30,955 nucleotides of DNA from contig CAJURI010000028.1 in assembly GCA_910588795.1 (NCBI GenBank), positions 1 through 30,955 of the forward strand, given 5' to 3'. Below are positions 24,061-30,955 of the stretch, piece by piece. This DNA comes from an uncultured Duncaniella sp. (GTDB taxonomy: Bacteria > Bacteroidota > Bacteroidia > Bacteroidales > Muribaculaceae). How positions within the stretch are numbered: the stretch's first letter is position 1; every line of letters starts with the position of its first letter. The translations under genes were made by a program, and so were the position numbers. The notes under the pieces are model-generated. The model was not told where the DNA came from. It made no database searches and saw only the letters and a list, made by a program, of their open reading frames with translations.

Positions 24061-26187
24061 ATGCATAACAAAGTTATCACTCTGGCAATCACCACTGTGG
24101 CATTGACAGCCACATCTTTTGCCAGAACCGGCACAGATTCTCTCTCAATCACTGACATATCCGGATCGGTCCCAACCAACACCACCATGACCGGCATTAC
24201 TCTCGGCGAGATAACCGTAAACGCGCCTAAAGTGATCCACAAGGCCGACATGGATGTGCTTTATCCGTCCAAAACAGCCGTCAAAGCTTCTCAAAACGGG
24301 ATGTCACTCCTCAAATTCCTCATGATACCTACCTTGACCGTAAACGAGCTTACAGGCTCCATACGCACGGCCGGACAGGATGTGGAGATACGCATCAACG
24401 GGCGCAAAGCCTCAGCCGACCAGCTGCAGACCATAGACCCCGCCACTGTAAAGCGCGTGGAATGGATCGATGACGCAGGGCTACGTTACGGCGACGCACC
24501 GGCTGTGCTAAACGTCATACTTGTCAACCCCACCATAGGAGGATCATTCATGGCTCAGGGGATGCAGAGTTTCTCCCAGCCTTGGGGAAACGGATACGCC
24601 GACCTGAAAATCAATCACGGACGTTCCCAATGGTCCTTAGGAGCCATGGGCAGATACACCAACCACATAGAAAGCTACCGCGAATACTCCGAAACCTTCA
24701 CCCGTCCTGACGGAGCCTCGGTGACAAGGACAGAATCACCCATAGACGGATACGTGTCCATGACCTCGATATCTCCAAAGGCGTCTTACAACTACATCAA
24801 TCCCGACAAGACAGTAGTGTGGGTGGAGATGAGTCTCGGGAAGGACTGGCCCACGGTAAAGTCAAATACCGGCATGATGACACTCTCCTCGGGTGACGCC
24901 CCGGTGATACTTTATGAGAAGGAAGCCACCTCGGGTCTGCGCCCAAGATTCAACGCCTACGTTGAACACAAGCTCCCCCACTCTCAGACCATCGCGCTTG
25001 ACCTGAACGCTTCGGTGCTCAACGGACGCTCATCTCATGATTACCGCGAAAGCTCCGCATCAGACAATAATATTCTGACTGACGTAAGAAGTGACATACA
25101 GAACCGACAGCAGAACCTCAACATCGAAGGCAACTACATAAAACGGTTTGGCGACAAGCGTCTGACAGCAGGCATACAATATTCCGGGCTGCGTTCCAGG
25201 ACCACACATGAGAACGGAAGCCGCAACCGCCAGAGGCAGGAACGCACCTACATGTTCGGCGAATATTTCCAGCGCGTAGGCAGAGTGAACCTCACGGCAG
25301 GTCTCGGAGCACAGTACACGACACTGAAAGCCGGCAGTGACGACCACTCCAACTCAGCATGGTCGCTGCGCCCCCGCATATCCGCGAGCTACCGTCTCAG
25401 CAACAGCTCACAGTTCCGTCTGAGCTTTACAGGACGCACCACCGCCCCCACACCGTCACAGACCGACACCGGAGTGCAGCAGATCGATGGTTTTCAGTAT
25501 CAGACAGGCAACCCCGGGCTACGATCCTATAACACATACAATGCCAAAGCGCAATACAACTTCACATTTCCGCGTGTCTCCGGCCAGCTTGAAGGCCGCT
25601 GGAGCCGTGCCCCTCACGCCATAGCACCTTTCATGAGATGGGAGGGCGAAAAGCTCGTCACCATGTTCGAGAACAACCGCGGACACACATCATGGCAGGT
25701 GTCGCTGTCGCCGCAGGTAGAGATCATCCCCGGCATTCTCACAGCCAAAGGCACACTCAGGTTCTACACGGCACACACATCAGGCAACAGATACACCCAC
25801 AGGTTTCACTGCCTGAGCGGAGACGCCGCGATCACAGCCGTGTACCGCAGTTTCATATTCTCAGCCTCCTATGAATCCGATCCTTCCACACTCTGGGGCG
25901 AAACAGTGTCGAGACAGGAACAGACATCCACACTCATGCTCGGATACCGCTGGAGAGGATTCACATTCACAGGCGGAATGTTCATGCCGTTCACCCGCTA
26001 CAGCATGGGGTCGGAATCCCTCAACCGCTACAACACCAACCGCAATGTGCTCCGCAGTCCCGGATTTGACAGAATGCCGGTGGTGCAGATATCCTACAAC
26101 CTCAACTGGGGCCGACAGAAAAAGGGAGCGACGAAACTCATAAATGCCGAGGATGACATACAGCAGTCCACTGCGGCCGGACGTTGA
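24061..26187 (+). CDS. Outer membrane beta-barrel protein (TonB-dependent receptor-like)
   Basis: A 708-residue outer membrane protein. A signal peptide (ITLAITTVALTATSFA) precedes a plug-like region: LGEITVNAPKVIHKADMDVLYPS, then VEIRINGRKASADQLQTIDPATVKRVEWID and the LRYGDAPAVLNVIL segment, typical of the Bacteroidetes OMP_b-brl_3/TonB receptor-like group. The remainder is an alternating aromatic/polar beta-strand pattern for a large barrel. It has no N-terminal CarboxypepD_reg-like domain and no SusD partner, so it is not a classical SusC. Its cargo is unknown. An ECF sigma gene begins 138 bp downstream on the same strand. Confidence 0.83.
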   Translation: MHNKVITLAITTVALTATSFARTGTDSLSITDISGSVPTNTTMTGITLGEITVNAPKVIHKADMDVLYPSKTAVKASQNGMSLLKFLMIPTLTVNELTGSIRTAGQDVEIRINGRKASADQLQTIDPATVKRVEWIDDAGLRYGDAPAVLNVILVNPTIGGSFMAQGMQSFSQPWGNGYADLKINHGRSQWSLGAMGRYTNHIESYREYSETFTRPDGASVTRTESPIDGYVSMTSISPKASYNYINPDKTVVWVEMSLGKDWPTVKSNTGMMTLSSGDAPVILYEKEATSGLRPRFNAYVEHKLPHSQTIALDLNASVLNGRSSHDYRESSASDNNILTDVRSDIQNRQQNLNIEGNYIKRFGDKRLTAGIQYSGLRSRTTHENGSRNRQRQERTYMFGEYFQRVGRVNLTAGLGAQYTTLKAGSDDHSNSAWSLRPRISASYRLSNSSQFRLSFTGRTTAPTPSQTDTGVQQIDGFQYQTGNPGLRSYNTYNAKAQYNFTFPRVSGQLEGRWSRAPHAIAPFMRWEGEKLVTMFENNRGHTSWQVSLSPQVEIIPGILTAKGTLRFYTAHTSGNRYTHRFHCLSGDAAITAVYRSFIFSASYESDPSTLWGETVSRQEQTSTLMLGYRWRGFTFTGGMFMPFTRYSMGSESLNRYNTNRNVLRSPGFDRMPVVQISYNLNWGRQKKGATKLINAEDDIQQSTAAGR

Positions 26188-26225
26188 TGCCGCCCGACAC
26201 AGTCCAAAGCCGCCTCAGACAAATT

Positions 26226-26258
26226 AAATTTCATGAAATATCCGGACACATGAAATTT
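26226..26258. promoter_or_regulatory. Perfect inverted repeat upstream of the ECF sigma gene (possible operator)
   Basis: AAATTTCATG (26226-26235) and CATGAAATTT (26249-26258) are exact 10-bp complements separated by 13 nt. The repeat centre, about 26242, falls where the -33 box should lie relative to the -7 candidate at 26265. It could be a repressor or activator site, or the terminator of the barrel gene, whose stop codon is 38 bp upstream. Confidence 0.5.
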
Positions 26259-26264
26259 TATCCG

Positions 26265-26272
26265 TATTTTTG
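26265..26272 (+). promoter_or_regulatory. Possible -7 element for the sigma-factor operon
   Basis: TATTTTTG matches TAnnTTTG and lies 53 bp upstream of the ATG at 26326. No TTTG is present at the expected -33 position, which instead falls inside the spacer of the inverted repeat at 26226-26258. This promoter may need help from a regulator bound there. Confidence 0.4.
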
Positions 26273-26325
26273 TCACAAAAAGCAGCCGGAGCAGTCTTTA
26301 GCATAAAGACCATCACAGATTCTCA

Positions 26326-26826
26326 ATGGATACCGACGCAGAAAACTTCAAGACCACATTCCTGCCAATGGGTCGGCTGATGTATGCCGAGGCCATACGT
26401 ATCCTTGGCGATGCCAGGGAGGCAGAGGATGCAGTGCAGGATGTCTACGCCAGGCTTTGGGAACGCCGTGACGGTCTTGCAGCCATAGCGAATATACGGG
26501 CTTATGTCTTGGCTATGACAAGAAACCGATGCATAACCCTCGCAGGGTCACCTTCACGACATTTCACCGACCTGACAGAGGCCGATGCCGGATGCGCCGC
26601 TTCAATTTCCGACGAGATAGAAGCCCGCGACCGGATGGTGAAAGTGATGGATATAATAGATACCCTCCCTGACAACCAACGTCTCGTAATAACCATGCAT
26701 GACATAGAAGGGAAGTCAAAGGAGGAGATCGAACATGCCACCGACCTGTCGGCCGATAACGTGAGGCAGCTTCTGAGCCGTGCCCGACGATTTATCCGCA
26801 GCTGCTTTAACAATCAGACAACATGA
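26326..26826 (+). CDS. RNA polymerase ECF-type sigma-70 factor
   Basis: A 166-residue sigma factor. Region 2 spans about residues 9-72 (AEAIRILGDAREAEDAVQDVYARLWERR), which binds core polymerase and melts the -10. Region 4 spans about 106-158 (LPDNQRLVITMHDIEGKSKEEI and the HTH around SADNVRQLLSRARRFIR), which reads the -35-like box. The length is typical of an ECF factor. It heads a compact three-gene unit: the next gene starts 25 bp downstream and encodes a single-pass membrane protein. No FecR-type anti-sigma factor is present, so this is unlikely to be the SusC/FecR-type signalling system. The inverted repeat upstream suggests regulation of this unit. Confidence 0.92.
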   Translation: MDTDAENFKTTFLPMGRLMYAEAIRILGDAREAEDAVQDVYARLWERRDGLAAIANIRAYVLAMTRNRCITLAGSPSRHFTDLTEADAGCAASISDEIEARDRMVKVMDIIDTLPDNQRLVITMHDIEGKSKEEIEHATDLSADNVRQLLSRARRFIRSCFNNQTT

Positions 26827-26851
26827 CATTTCCTTAAAACCGCTATAGGAT

Positions 26852-27394
26852 ATGACAAACGAAGAAGCAATCCGACTGAGGATCCTGAATGACCGATACT
26901 ACTCCGCCACCTCCACTCCCGAAGAGGAGGCGGAGCGGCTGCGGCTTCTCGATGACAGACTGCTGCCCGATGAATTCAAGCCTGACCGCGAGATGATGCG
27001 GATCCTCGATTCCATAACCATCCCCAAAGGGCTTGAGGAACGCATATCGGCAAAAATCGACTCACTCGCCAAGGCAGAACATCTCGGAGAAGCAGCCAAG
27101 AAGAATACTCACCGCCGGAAATTACGCATCATATGGAGCGCGGCGGCGTCAACAGCTGTTGCTGTGGCACTTGGATTCACATTCCTTTTCACAGGTCAGG
27201 ACAACGACCATCCGGGAAGCGACCTGACACCGGAAGAGACCTATGCACAGGTCGACAAAGCCCTGACTCTCTTCGCCAATGCTCTTGACCGGGGATACCG
27301 GGAGGCCTACAAGGCTGAAATGACCGCCGGCACAGCCACATCAAAGGCTCTGGAAGCCTTGTCAAAGATAACTAACGACACTAACAACAAATGA
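26852..27394 (+). CDS. Single-pass membrane protein, putative anti-sigma factor
   Basis: A 180-residue protein with no family that I can name with confidence. Its N-terminal 90 residues are charged and helical (TPEEEAERLRLLDDRLLPDEF, in parts) and should be cytoplasmic. One hydrophobic segment at about 91-114 follows the basic stretch HRRK, giving an N-in/C-out topology. A C-terminal part of about 65 residues would lie in the periplasm. This layout, with a cytoplasmic N-terminal domain, one membrane helix and a position directly behind an ECF sigma gene, is that of an anti-sigma factor; the role is inferred. The zinc-binding HxxxCxxC motif of ZAS-type anti-sigma factors is absent. The DUF4252 gene follows after 4 bp. 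Confidence 0.65.
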   Translation: MTNEEAIRLRILNDRYYSATSTPEEEAERLRLLDDRLLPDEFKPDREMMRILDSITIPKGLEERISAKIDSLAKAEHLGEAAKKNTHRRKLRIIWSAAASTAVAVALGFTFLFTGQDNDHPGSDLTPEETYAQVDKALTLFANALDRGYREAYKAEMTAGTATSKALEALSKITNDTNNK

Positions 27395-27398
27395 GGAT

Positions 27399-27857
27399 AT
27401 GAAACGTAAAATGATCGCTCTTGTCACCGCTATAATCATAGCCATGACAGCACAGGCTCAAAGTCCGTTCTTTAAGAAATGTGAGAACGTAAAGGGTGTG
27501 ACAACCGTCTACATCAGCAATGCTATGCTCAAGATGGCAGGTAATATTGAAGGTTTAGGGGTATCTGACAAATCACTCCTGTCCAAAAAGATCGACAATG
27601 TACAGATTGTCAACAGCGAAAACTCCGAAGGACGCGCATATCTCGACAAGCATCTCGGTATGATAAGCCCTGAAAAAGGATACGAGATCCTGATGAAGAT
27701 CAATGAGGATGATGAAAATGTCACCATATACCGTCAGGATCTCGATAAAAAGAAAAGCCGTTTTGTGGTGATAACAAAAGAACCCGATGAGATCTCTGTA
27801 GTAACCATCGAGGGCGCAATGACCATCGAGGATGTGTCAAGGTGCGTGAAGAAATAG
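27399..27857 (+). CDS. DUF4252 family secreted protein
   Basis: A 152-residue exported protein with a clear signal peptide (MIALVTAIIIAMTAQAQ, cleavage after AQ near residue 21). The mature part begins SPFFKKCENVKGVTTVYIS and contains blocks NVQIVNSEN and EDDENVTIYRQ, typical of the Bacteroidetes family DUF4252, whose function is unknown. These genes are often found behind an ECF sigma / small membrane protein pair, as here with a 4-bp gap. It may be an output or a sensing component of that module. Its stop codon lies 2 bp from the stop codon of the converging SprE-like gene, so no terminator separates them. Confidence 0.85.
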   Translation: MKRKMIALVTAIIIAMTAQAQSPFFKKCENVKGVTTVYISNAMLKMAGNIEGLGVSDKSLLSKKIDNVQIVNSENSEGRAYLDKHLGMISPEKGYEILMKINEDDENVTIYRQDLDKKKSRFVVITKEPDEISVVTIEGAMTIEDVSRCVKK

Positions 27858-27859
27858 CC

Positions 27860-30727
27860 TTACTTGACCTCCGGGTCACCAGCGTTGCCTTGGCCGGAGG
27901 ATTCCTTATCCGGCGACGGATACATTTCCGAAGCTGACGGATATGATCCGTCAGGCAGCACTGACTCATGAGTATTTCTTATGGACTCCTCCCCCATGAA
28001 GCGGAAATAGTCGTCAAACGATCCTCCGGCATTCATAAGACACTCGAAGTTGCTTTTACTTATCTCCACCGGCCTCACTTCCGGAGGCATGGCGAACGAG
28101 CTGTCACGCGCCAGATGCGACCTGTAATGATTGACATCGGCCTGATTGTCGAATCCCTTTACTATCAGTAAGCCTAAACGGCCGAAATTCATGACTTCGA
28201 GATCGAAATCACGCACCATGTATGTGGAGAAATTATGGCGCGCGACCTCATATAGAAGCCGGTTGGACGACAGTTCATCAGCCGGAAAAAGCATTACAAG
28301 ATAATACGGATCATCGGGAGCAACCGTAAACTCTATTACCCCGGGGCCATCGGAGGCCACATCATCCTGATCTCCGGCCGAGAGACGTATGTCCCACAGC
28401 ATTCCGCGGACATTGGAACCGGAAGAGCGCAATTTCCGCCCCTCGTTCAACCCTTTCTGCCATGATGCGGCAAGCGGAGCAACATCCGCATCGGGATAAC
28501 GGTCCACAATATCCTTTATCACCTTGCCAAATTCCATCGGTCTGTCCTCTGTCACATAGGCAAGCGCATGCAGAAACATGAATTTTGGCATAAGCGGTGA
28601 CAGCGGATATTCCTCGGCCATTTTACTGTAAGCCCCGTGCACACCGGCATTGCGGTCAGCAAGATAATCTGCATAAGCCTGCTCGTAAAGCGACTGCTGA
28701 GCGGCTTCCATGCCGCGCATGCGTGACAGATAGGAAGGATCGCTCATGGCGGCAGCATAACGCGATTCCGGGAATTCGGCAATGATCCTCACACGGAACG
28801 CATCGGCAAGATCCTCACGCCCCATGCGCATGTACATCAGATACAGATTGTTGTAAACCTCAAGCCGGTACACATTGTCGGGATACCGTTCCATAAGTGT
28901 GTCCCACACTTTGCGGGCGCCCTTGTAATCATTCATCCTGTCCTTGAGAATGAGCCCGGAATTATAGAGCCCCTCCTGTATGACATCGTTGGCCGTCACT
29001 TTCTCCACCTCTGTAAGGGGTATCTGACTGAGATAATATTCCGGGAAGTGCGGATCGGCGGCACGGGCTGCATCGGCATTACTGCCCTCCGCCGCCGTAA
29101 CGCCATCATCGGACGAAGCATCGACATCATCTCCGGAATCTCCTCTGTCACGTTCAGATGCGCTCTCATGGAAGAAGGAGTGTTTATTGCGCCGACGCCA
29201 GTTATCCTCAAGTTTGCGGGCTCCCCACCGACGCTGGAACTCCGTACGCCCCGCATCCCTCGTCGCTTTATTGTAGAAGTACCATGAACGGTCGGTGTTG
29301 AGCGTAAATTTCTGCGGGACACCTTCCGGCCGGATCTCTATAAGAGACCTTGAGGCATCCTGCGCGGCAAGATATTCCTCCCGACGTGCATTCTCAGCTT
29401 CCTCGCGTTCCTTCTTCTTCAGTGCTGTTATAATATCGTCGATCACTTTGATCCGCTTCTCCTCGGGCATCTCGGCAAGACGCAGCAACGAATCATTGAG
29501 CGCGACATTCCTGGTGTACAGTGCAAGCTCGTCAAGCACATCCGAACGCCGTTTCATAGCGGCATACCCGGGATATGTATCAGGAAGCTGCGGCACCCCT
29601 TCGGAATAGCATGTCTGTGACTTGTCATACATCCCGAGATCATAGTAAAGGCCGCCGAGTTTTACCAGTGATAGAGCCTTGTCTATGCCGTTGCGGGTTG
29701 ACATCCCGGCTGACATCCTGTAGCCTTCAATGGCATTGACCGTGTCGCGGCGCGAAAGATACAGATTGCCTATGGCGTAATATATCTGATCCAGATAGTC
29801 GCGGTTGCTGCTGTAGCGTGCCATGCGCCGCAGAGCCTTGACCTCAGGGGTTATGTCGTTGCCCTCATACACCTCGCTCTGCCTTATGCGGGCATTGAAA
29901 CGGGCCCTATATGACACCCCCGGCCCGCTACCTGCCTTGCGATAAGCCATATATGCATCATTCTTCCGGCCAACTTCGGCACACACCCGCCCGAGGATGA
30001 AGTACAGACGTGACTTCTGTGTCCTTGACGCCATGCGTGCTGCCTCGCCGAGCAGCGGGATCGCCACATCAAACCGGCGTAAGCGCACATACAGATCGGC
30101 AGCCGTAAATGCATACAGCTCCTTCAACTGTCCCGACGACAGCTGACTCTCCCGGATGCGTGACACTATGGCCTCTGCCTCATACAGCCAGTCGAGAGCA
30201 CAATAGCAGCGGGCCTGCCACAGCCGTGCCTCGATGACGGTAGAGGGCAGCCATGTGAAATGACGGCTCACATAATAGAAAGTCGATGCAGCCCCGAGGA
30301 AATCACCGTTCATATACTGTGACCGCCCCATCATCATCCATGCATTATGCAGAAACGGATTGTACTCGCCACGTTTAAGCCATTTCCTGTACTCCGGATC
30401 ATAATTCCTTCCCGGAGTGCGGTGCGGACGCTTCTTTATGCTGTGAAGCTGTATAGCCTTCTGGGCCTTTTCTATCGAACGTGTGAATGATCCGGAAGGG
30501 CGAGGGACGGAGGGAATGTTATATGCCTCGGCAGGATGCAGCAGATACGGACCGGTATAGTCGTCCTCATAACTGCTTTCCATCTCCTTAAGGGTCTCCT
30601 TGTAGTGCTGGTCACCGTTAAAATACACATTGTAACGGGTGATGAAAGCCTGATAGTTGCGCGAGACAGCAGTATTCTTTTTCGGAGAACAAGCACACAA
30701 AGCCATAGCCAAAGCCACAGCCACCAT
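27860..30727 (-). CDS. SprE/PorW-like TPR lipoprotein (type IX secretion-associated)
   Basis: A predicted lipoprotein of about 955 residues. The frame is open to a TTG at 30877, but that codon lies inside the tRNA-Asp terminator, so I use the ATG at 30727, from which a lipoprotein signal (ALAMALCAC, lipobox LCAC) follows. A TTG at 30745, adding a basic n-region (LTRAAV), is an alternative. The first part of the mature protein, NYQAFITRYNVYFNGDQHY and LKEMESSYEDDY, is characteristic of SprE/PorW, which in Flavobacterium and Porphyromonas supports type IX secretion and gliding. TPR-like units fill the N-terminal and middle parts. A low-complexity charged stretch (about 540-570) separates the C-terminal half. 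No T9SS partner lies in this window, so its role here is inferred from homology only. Confidence 0.8.
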   Translation of the reverse strand: MVAVALAMALCACSPKKNTAVSRNYQAFITRYNVYFNGDQHYKETLKEMESSYEDDYTGPYLLHPAEAYNIPSVPRPSGSFTRSIEKAQKAIQLHSIKKRPHRTPGRNYDPEYRKWLKRGEYNPFLHNAWMMMGRSQYMNGDFLGAASTFYYVSRHFTWLPSTVIEARLWQARCYCALDWLYEAEAIVSRIRESQLSSGQLKELYAFTAADLYVRLRRFDVAIPLLGEAARMASRTQKSRLYFILGRVCAEVGRKNDAYMAYRKAGSGPGVSYRARFNARIRQSEVYEGNDITPEVKALRRMARYSSNRDYLDQIYYAIGNLYLSRRDTVNAIEGYRMSAGMSTRNGIDKALSLVKLGGLYYDLGMYDKSQTCYSEGVPQLPDTYPGYAAMKRRSDVLDELALYTRNVALNDSLLRLAEMPEEKRIKVIDDIITALKKKEREEAENARREEYLAAQDASRSLIEIRPEGVPQKFTLNTDRSWYFYNKATRDAGRTEFQRRWGARKLEDNWRRRNKHSFFHESASERDRGDSGDDVDASSDDGVTAAEGSNADAARAADPHFPEYYLSQIPLTEVEKVTANDVIQEGLYNSGLILKDRMNDYKGARKVWDTLMERYPDNVYRLEVYNNLYLMYMRMGREDLADAFRVRIIAEFPESRYAAAMSDPSYLSRMRGMEAAQQSLYEQAYADYLADRNAGVHGAYSKMAEEYPLSPLMPKFMFLHALAYVTEDRPMEFGKVIKDIVDRYPDADVAPLAASWQKGLNEGRKLRSSGSNVRGMLWDIRLSAGDQDDVASDGPGVIEFTVAPDDPYYLVMLFPADELSSNRLLYEVARHNFSTYMVRDFDLEVMNFGRLGLLIVKGFDNQADVNHYRSHLARDSSFAMPPEVRPVEISKSNFECLMNAGGSFDDYFRFMGEESIRNTHESVLPDGSYPSASEMYPSPDKESSGQGNAGDPEVK

Positions 30728-30836
30728 GACAGCCGCACGTGTCAATGAAGTATGACGGCGGCCGGTATTGCACGGGATGCTTCTCACTGAATTGTAAACG
30801 CTATCAGGCGCGGGAATATTGTTACCCGCCGGATAC

Positions 30837-30887
30837 AAAAAAAGAATGAGTAACGAGAAAAAATAAATTTTCTGCAATTACTCATTC
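30837..30887 (-). terminator. Intrinsic terminator of tRNA-Asp
   Basis: On the minus strand GAATGAGTAA (30887-30878) pairs perfectly with TTACTCATTC (30853-30844) across a 24-nt AT-rich loop, followed directly by seven T residues (30843-30837). It lies 14 bp beyond the tRNA 3' end, a classical position. It also shows that the SprE-like gene needs its own promoter downstream of this point. Confidence 0.85.
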
Positions 30888-30901
30888 TCCTCTCTCCTCA
30901 G

Positions 30902-30955
30902 CGGTATGGACGGGACTCGAACCCGCGACCCCCTGCGTGACAGGCAGGTATTCTA
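30902..30955 (-). tRNA. tRNA-Asp (GTC), 3' part, cut by the window end
   Basis: The minus strand shows the 3' 54 nt of a tRNA. The anticodon stem CCTGC/GCAGG holds loop CTGTCAC, giving anticodon GTC (Asp). The variable region is followed by a T arm CGGGTTCGAGTCCCG and the 3' acceptor strand CCATACC with discriminator G at 30902. The terminal CCA is not encoded, since C and TG follow. The 5' part lies outside the window. Confidence 0.93.

Noticed and set aside
19450..26187. Classical polysaccharide utilisation locus
   Set aside because: No SusD lipoprotein is present, the barrel lacks the SusC-type N-terminal domain, and the nearby sigma factor has no FecR partner. Two GH20 genes next to a barrel do not make a PUL.
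1..30955. CRISPR array, integrase, prophage or toxin-antitoxin system
   Set aside because: No regularly spaced direct repeats and no genes of those families are visible. The only mobile-type signal is the non-coding fold-back element.

Overview
The window looks like chromosomal DNA from a gut Bacteroidales bacterium, most likely family Muribaculaceae (inference). The support is a set of Bacteroidetes-restricted families (DUF3256, DUF5106, DUF4252, an SprE/PorW-type TPR lipoprotein, an OMP_b-brl-type outer membrane barrel), starts without Shine-Dalgarno sequences, and promoters of the Bacteroidales sigma type (TTTG, 19 nt, TAnnTTTG). Coding density is high and GC is moderate to high, except for AT-rich DNA in the first 1.1 kb.

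Layout. Positions 33-5145 are all on the minus strand: an AT-rich, apparently short TPR lipoprotein, an MBL-fold hydrolase, a DUF3256 secreted protein, a DEAD-box helicase with a DbpA RNA-binding domain, and an Lrp/AsnC regulator with a perfect promoter. A 282-bp divergent intergenic region follows. Positions 5428-27857 are all on the plus strand: acyl-CoA ligase, asd, a DedA protein, rpe and queA; then a 366-bp fold-back element; then a DUF5106 thiol protein, a DoxX protein, mnmA, a BFN-UVR protein, a nucleoside MFS transporter, rsmE, kdsA and a TPR protein. Two adjacent GH20 hexosaminidases, an outer membrane barrel protein and an ECF sigma / putative anti-sigma / DUF4252 operon complete this run. 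The right end is again minus strand: the SprE/PorW-like lipoprotein, an intrinsic terminator and the 3' part of a tRNA-Asp gene.

Function. Much of the window is housekeeping: lysine/threonine precursor supply (asd), the pentose phosphate pathway (rpe), tRNA wobble modification (queA, mnmA), rRNA methylation (rsmE), Kdo synthesis for LPS (kdsA) and fatty-acid activation. The accessory part is envelope-facing: the GH20 pair may release terminal HexNAc from host or peptidoglycan-derived glycans, and the barrel plus sigma module form an envelope/regulatory block. I see no SusC/SusD pair, so this is not a classical polysaccharide utilisation locus.

The least explained part is non-coding. The 366-bp element at 11040-11405 has near-perfect terminal inverted repeats, a TTA direct repeat at each edge and two nested internal palindromes. 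Other unexplained structures are a 21-bp hairpin at 1248-1293, a 12-bp palindrome at 4601-4648, a perfect inverted repeat upstream of the sigma-factor gene, and a leader hairpin just before the barrel gene. I did not find a clear new multi-gene system; the fold-back element and the sigma-factor module are the best leads.
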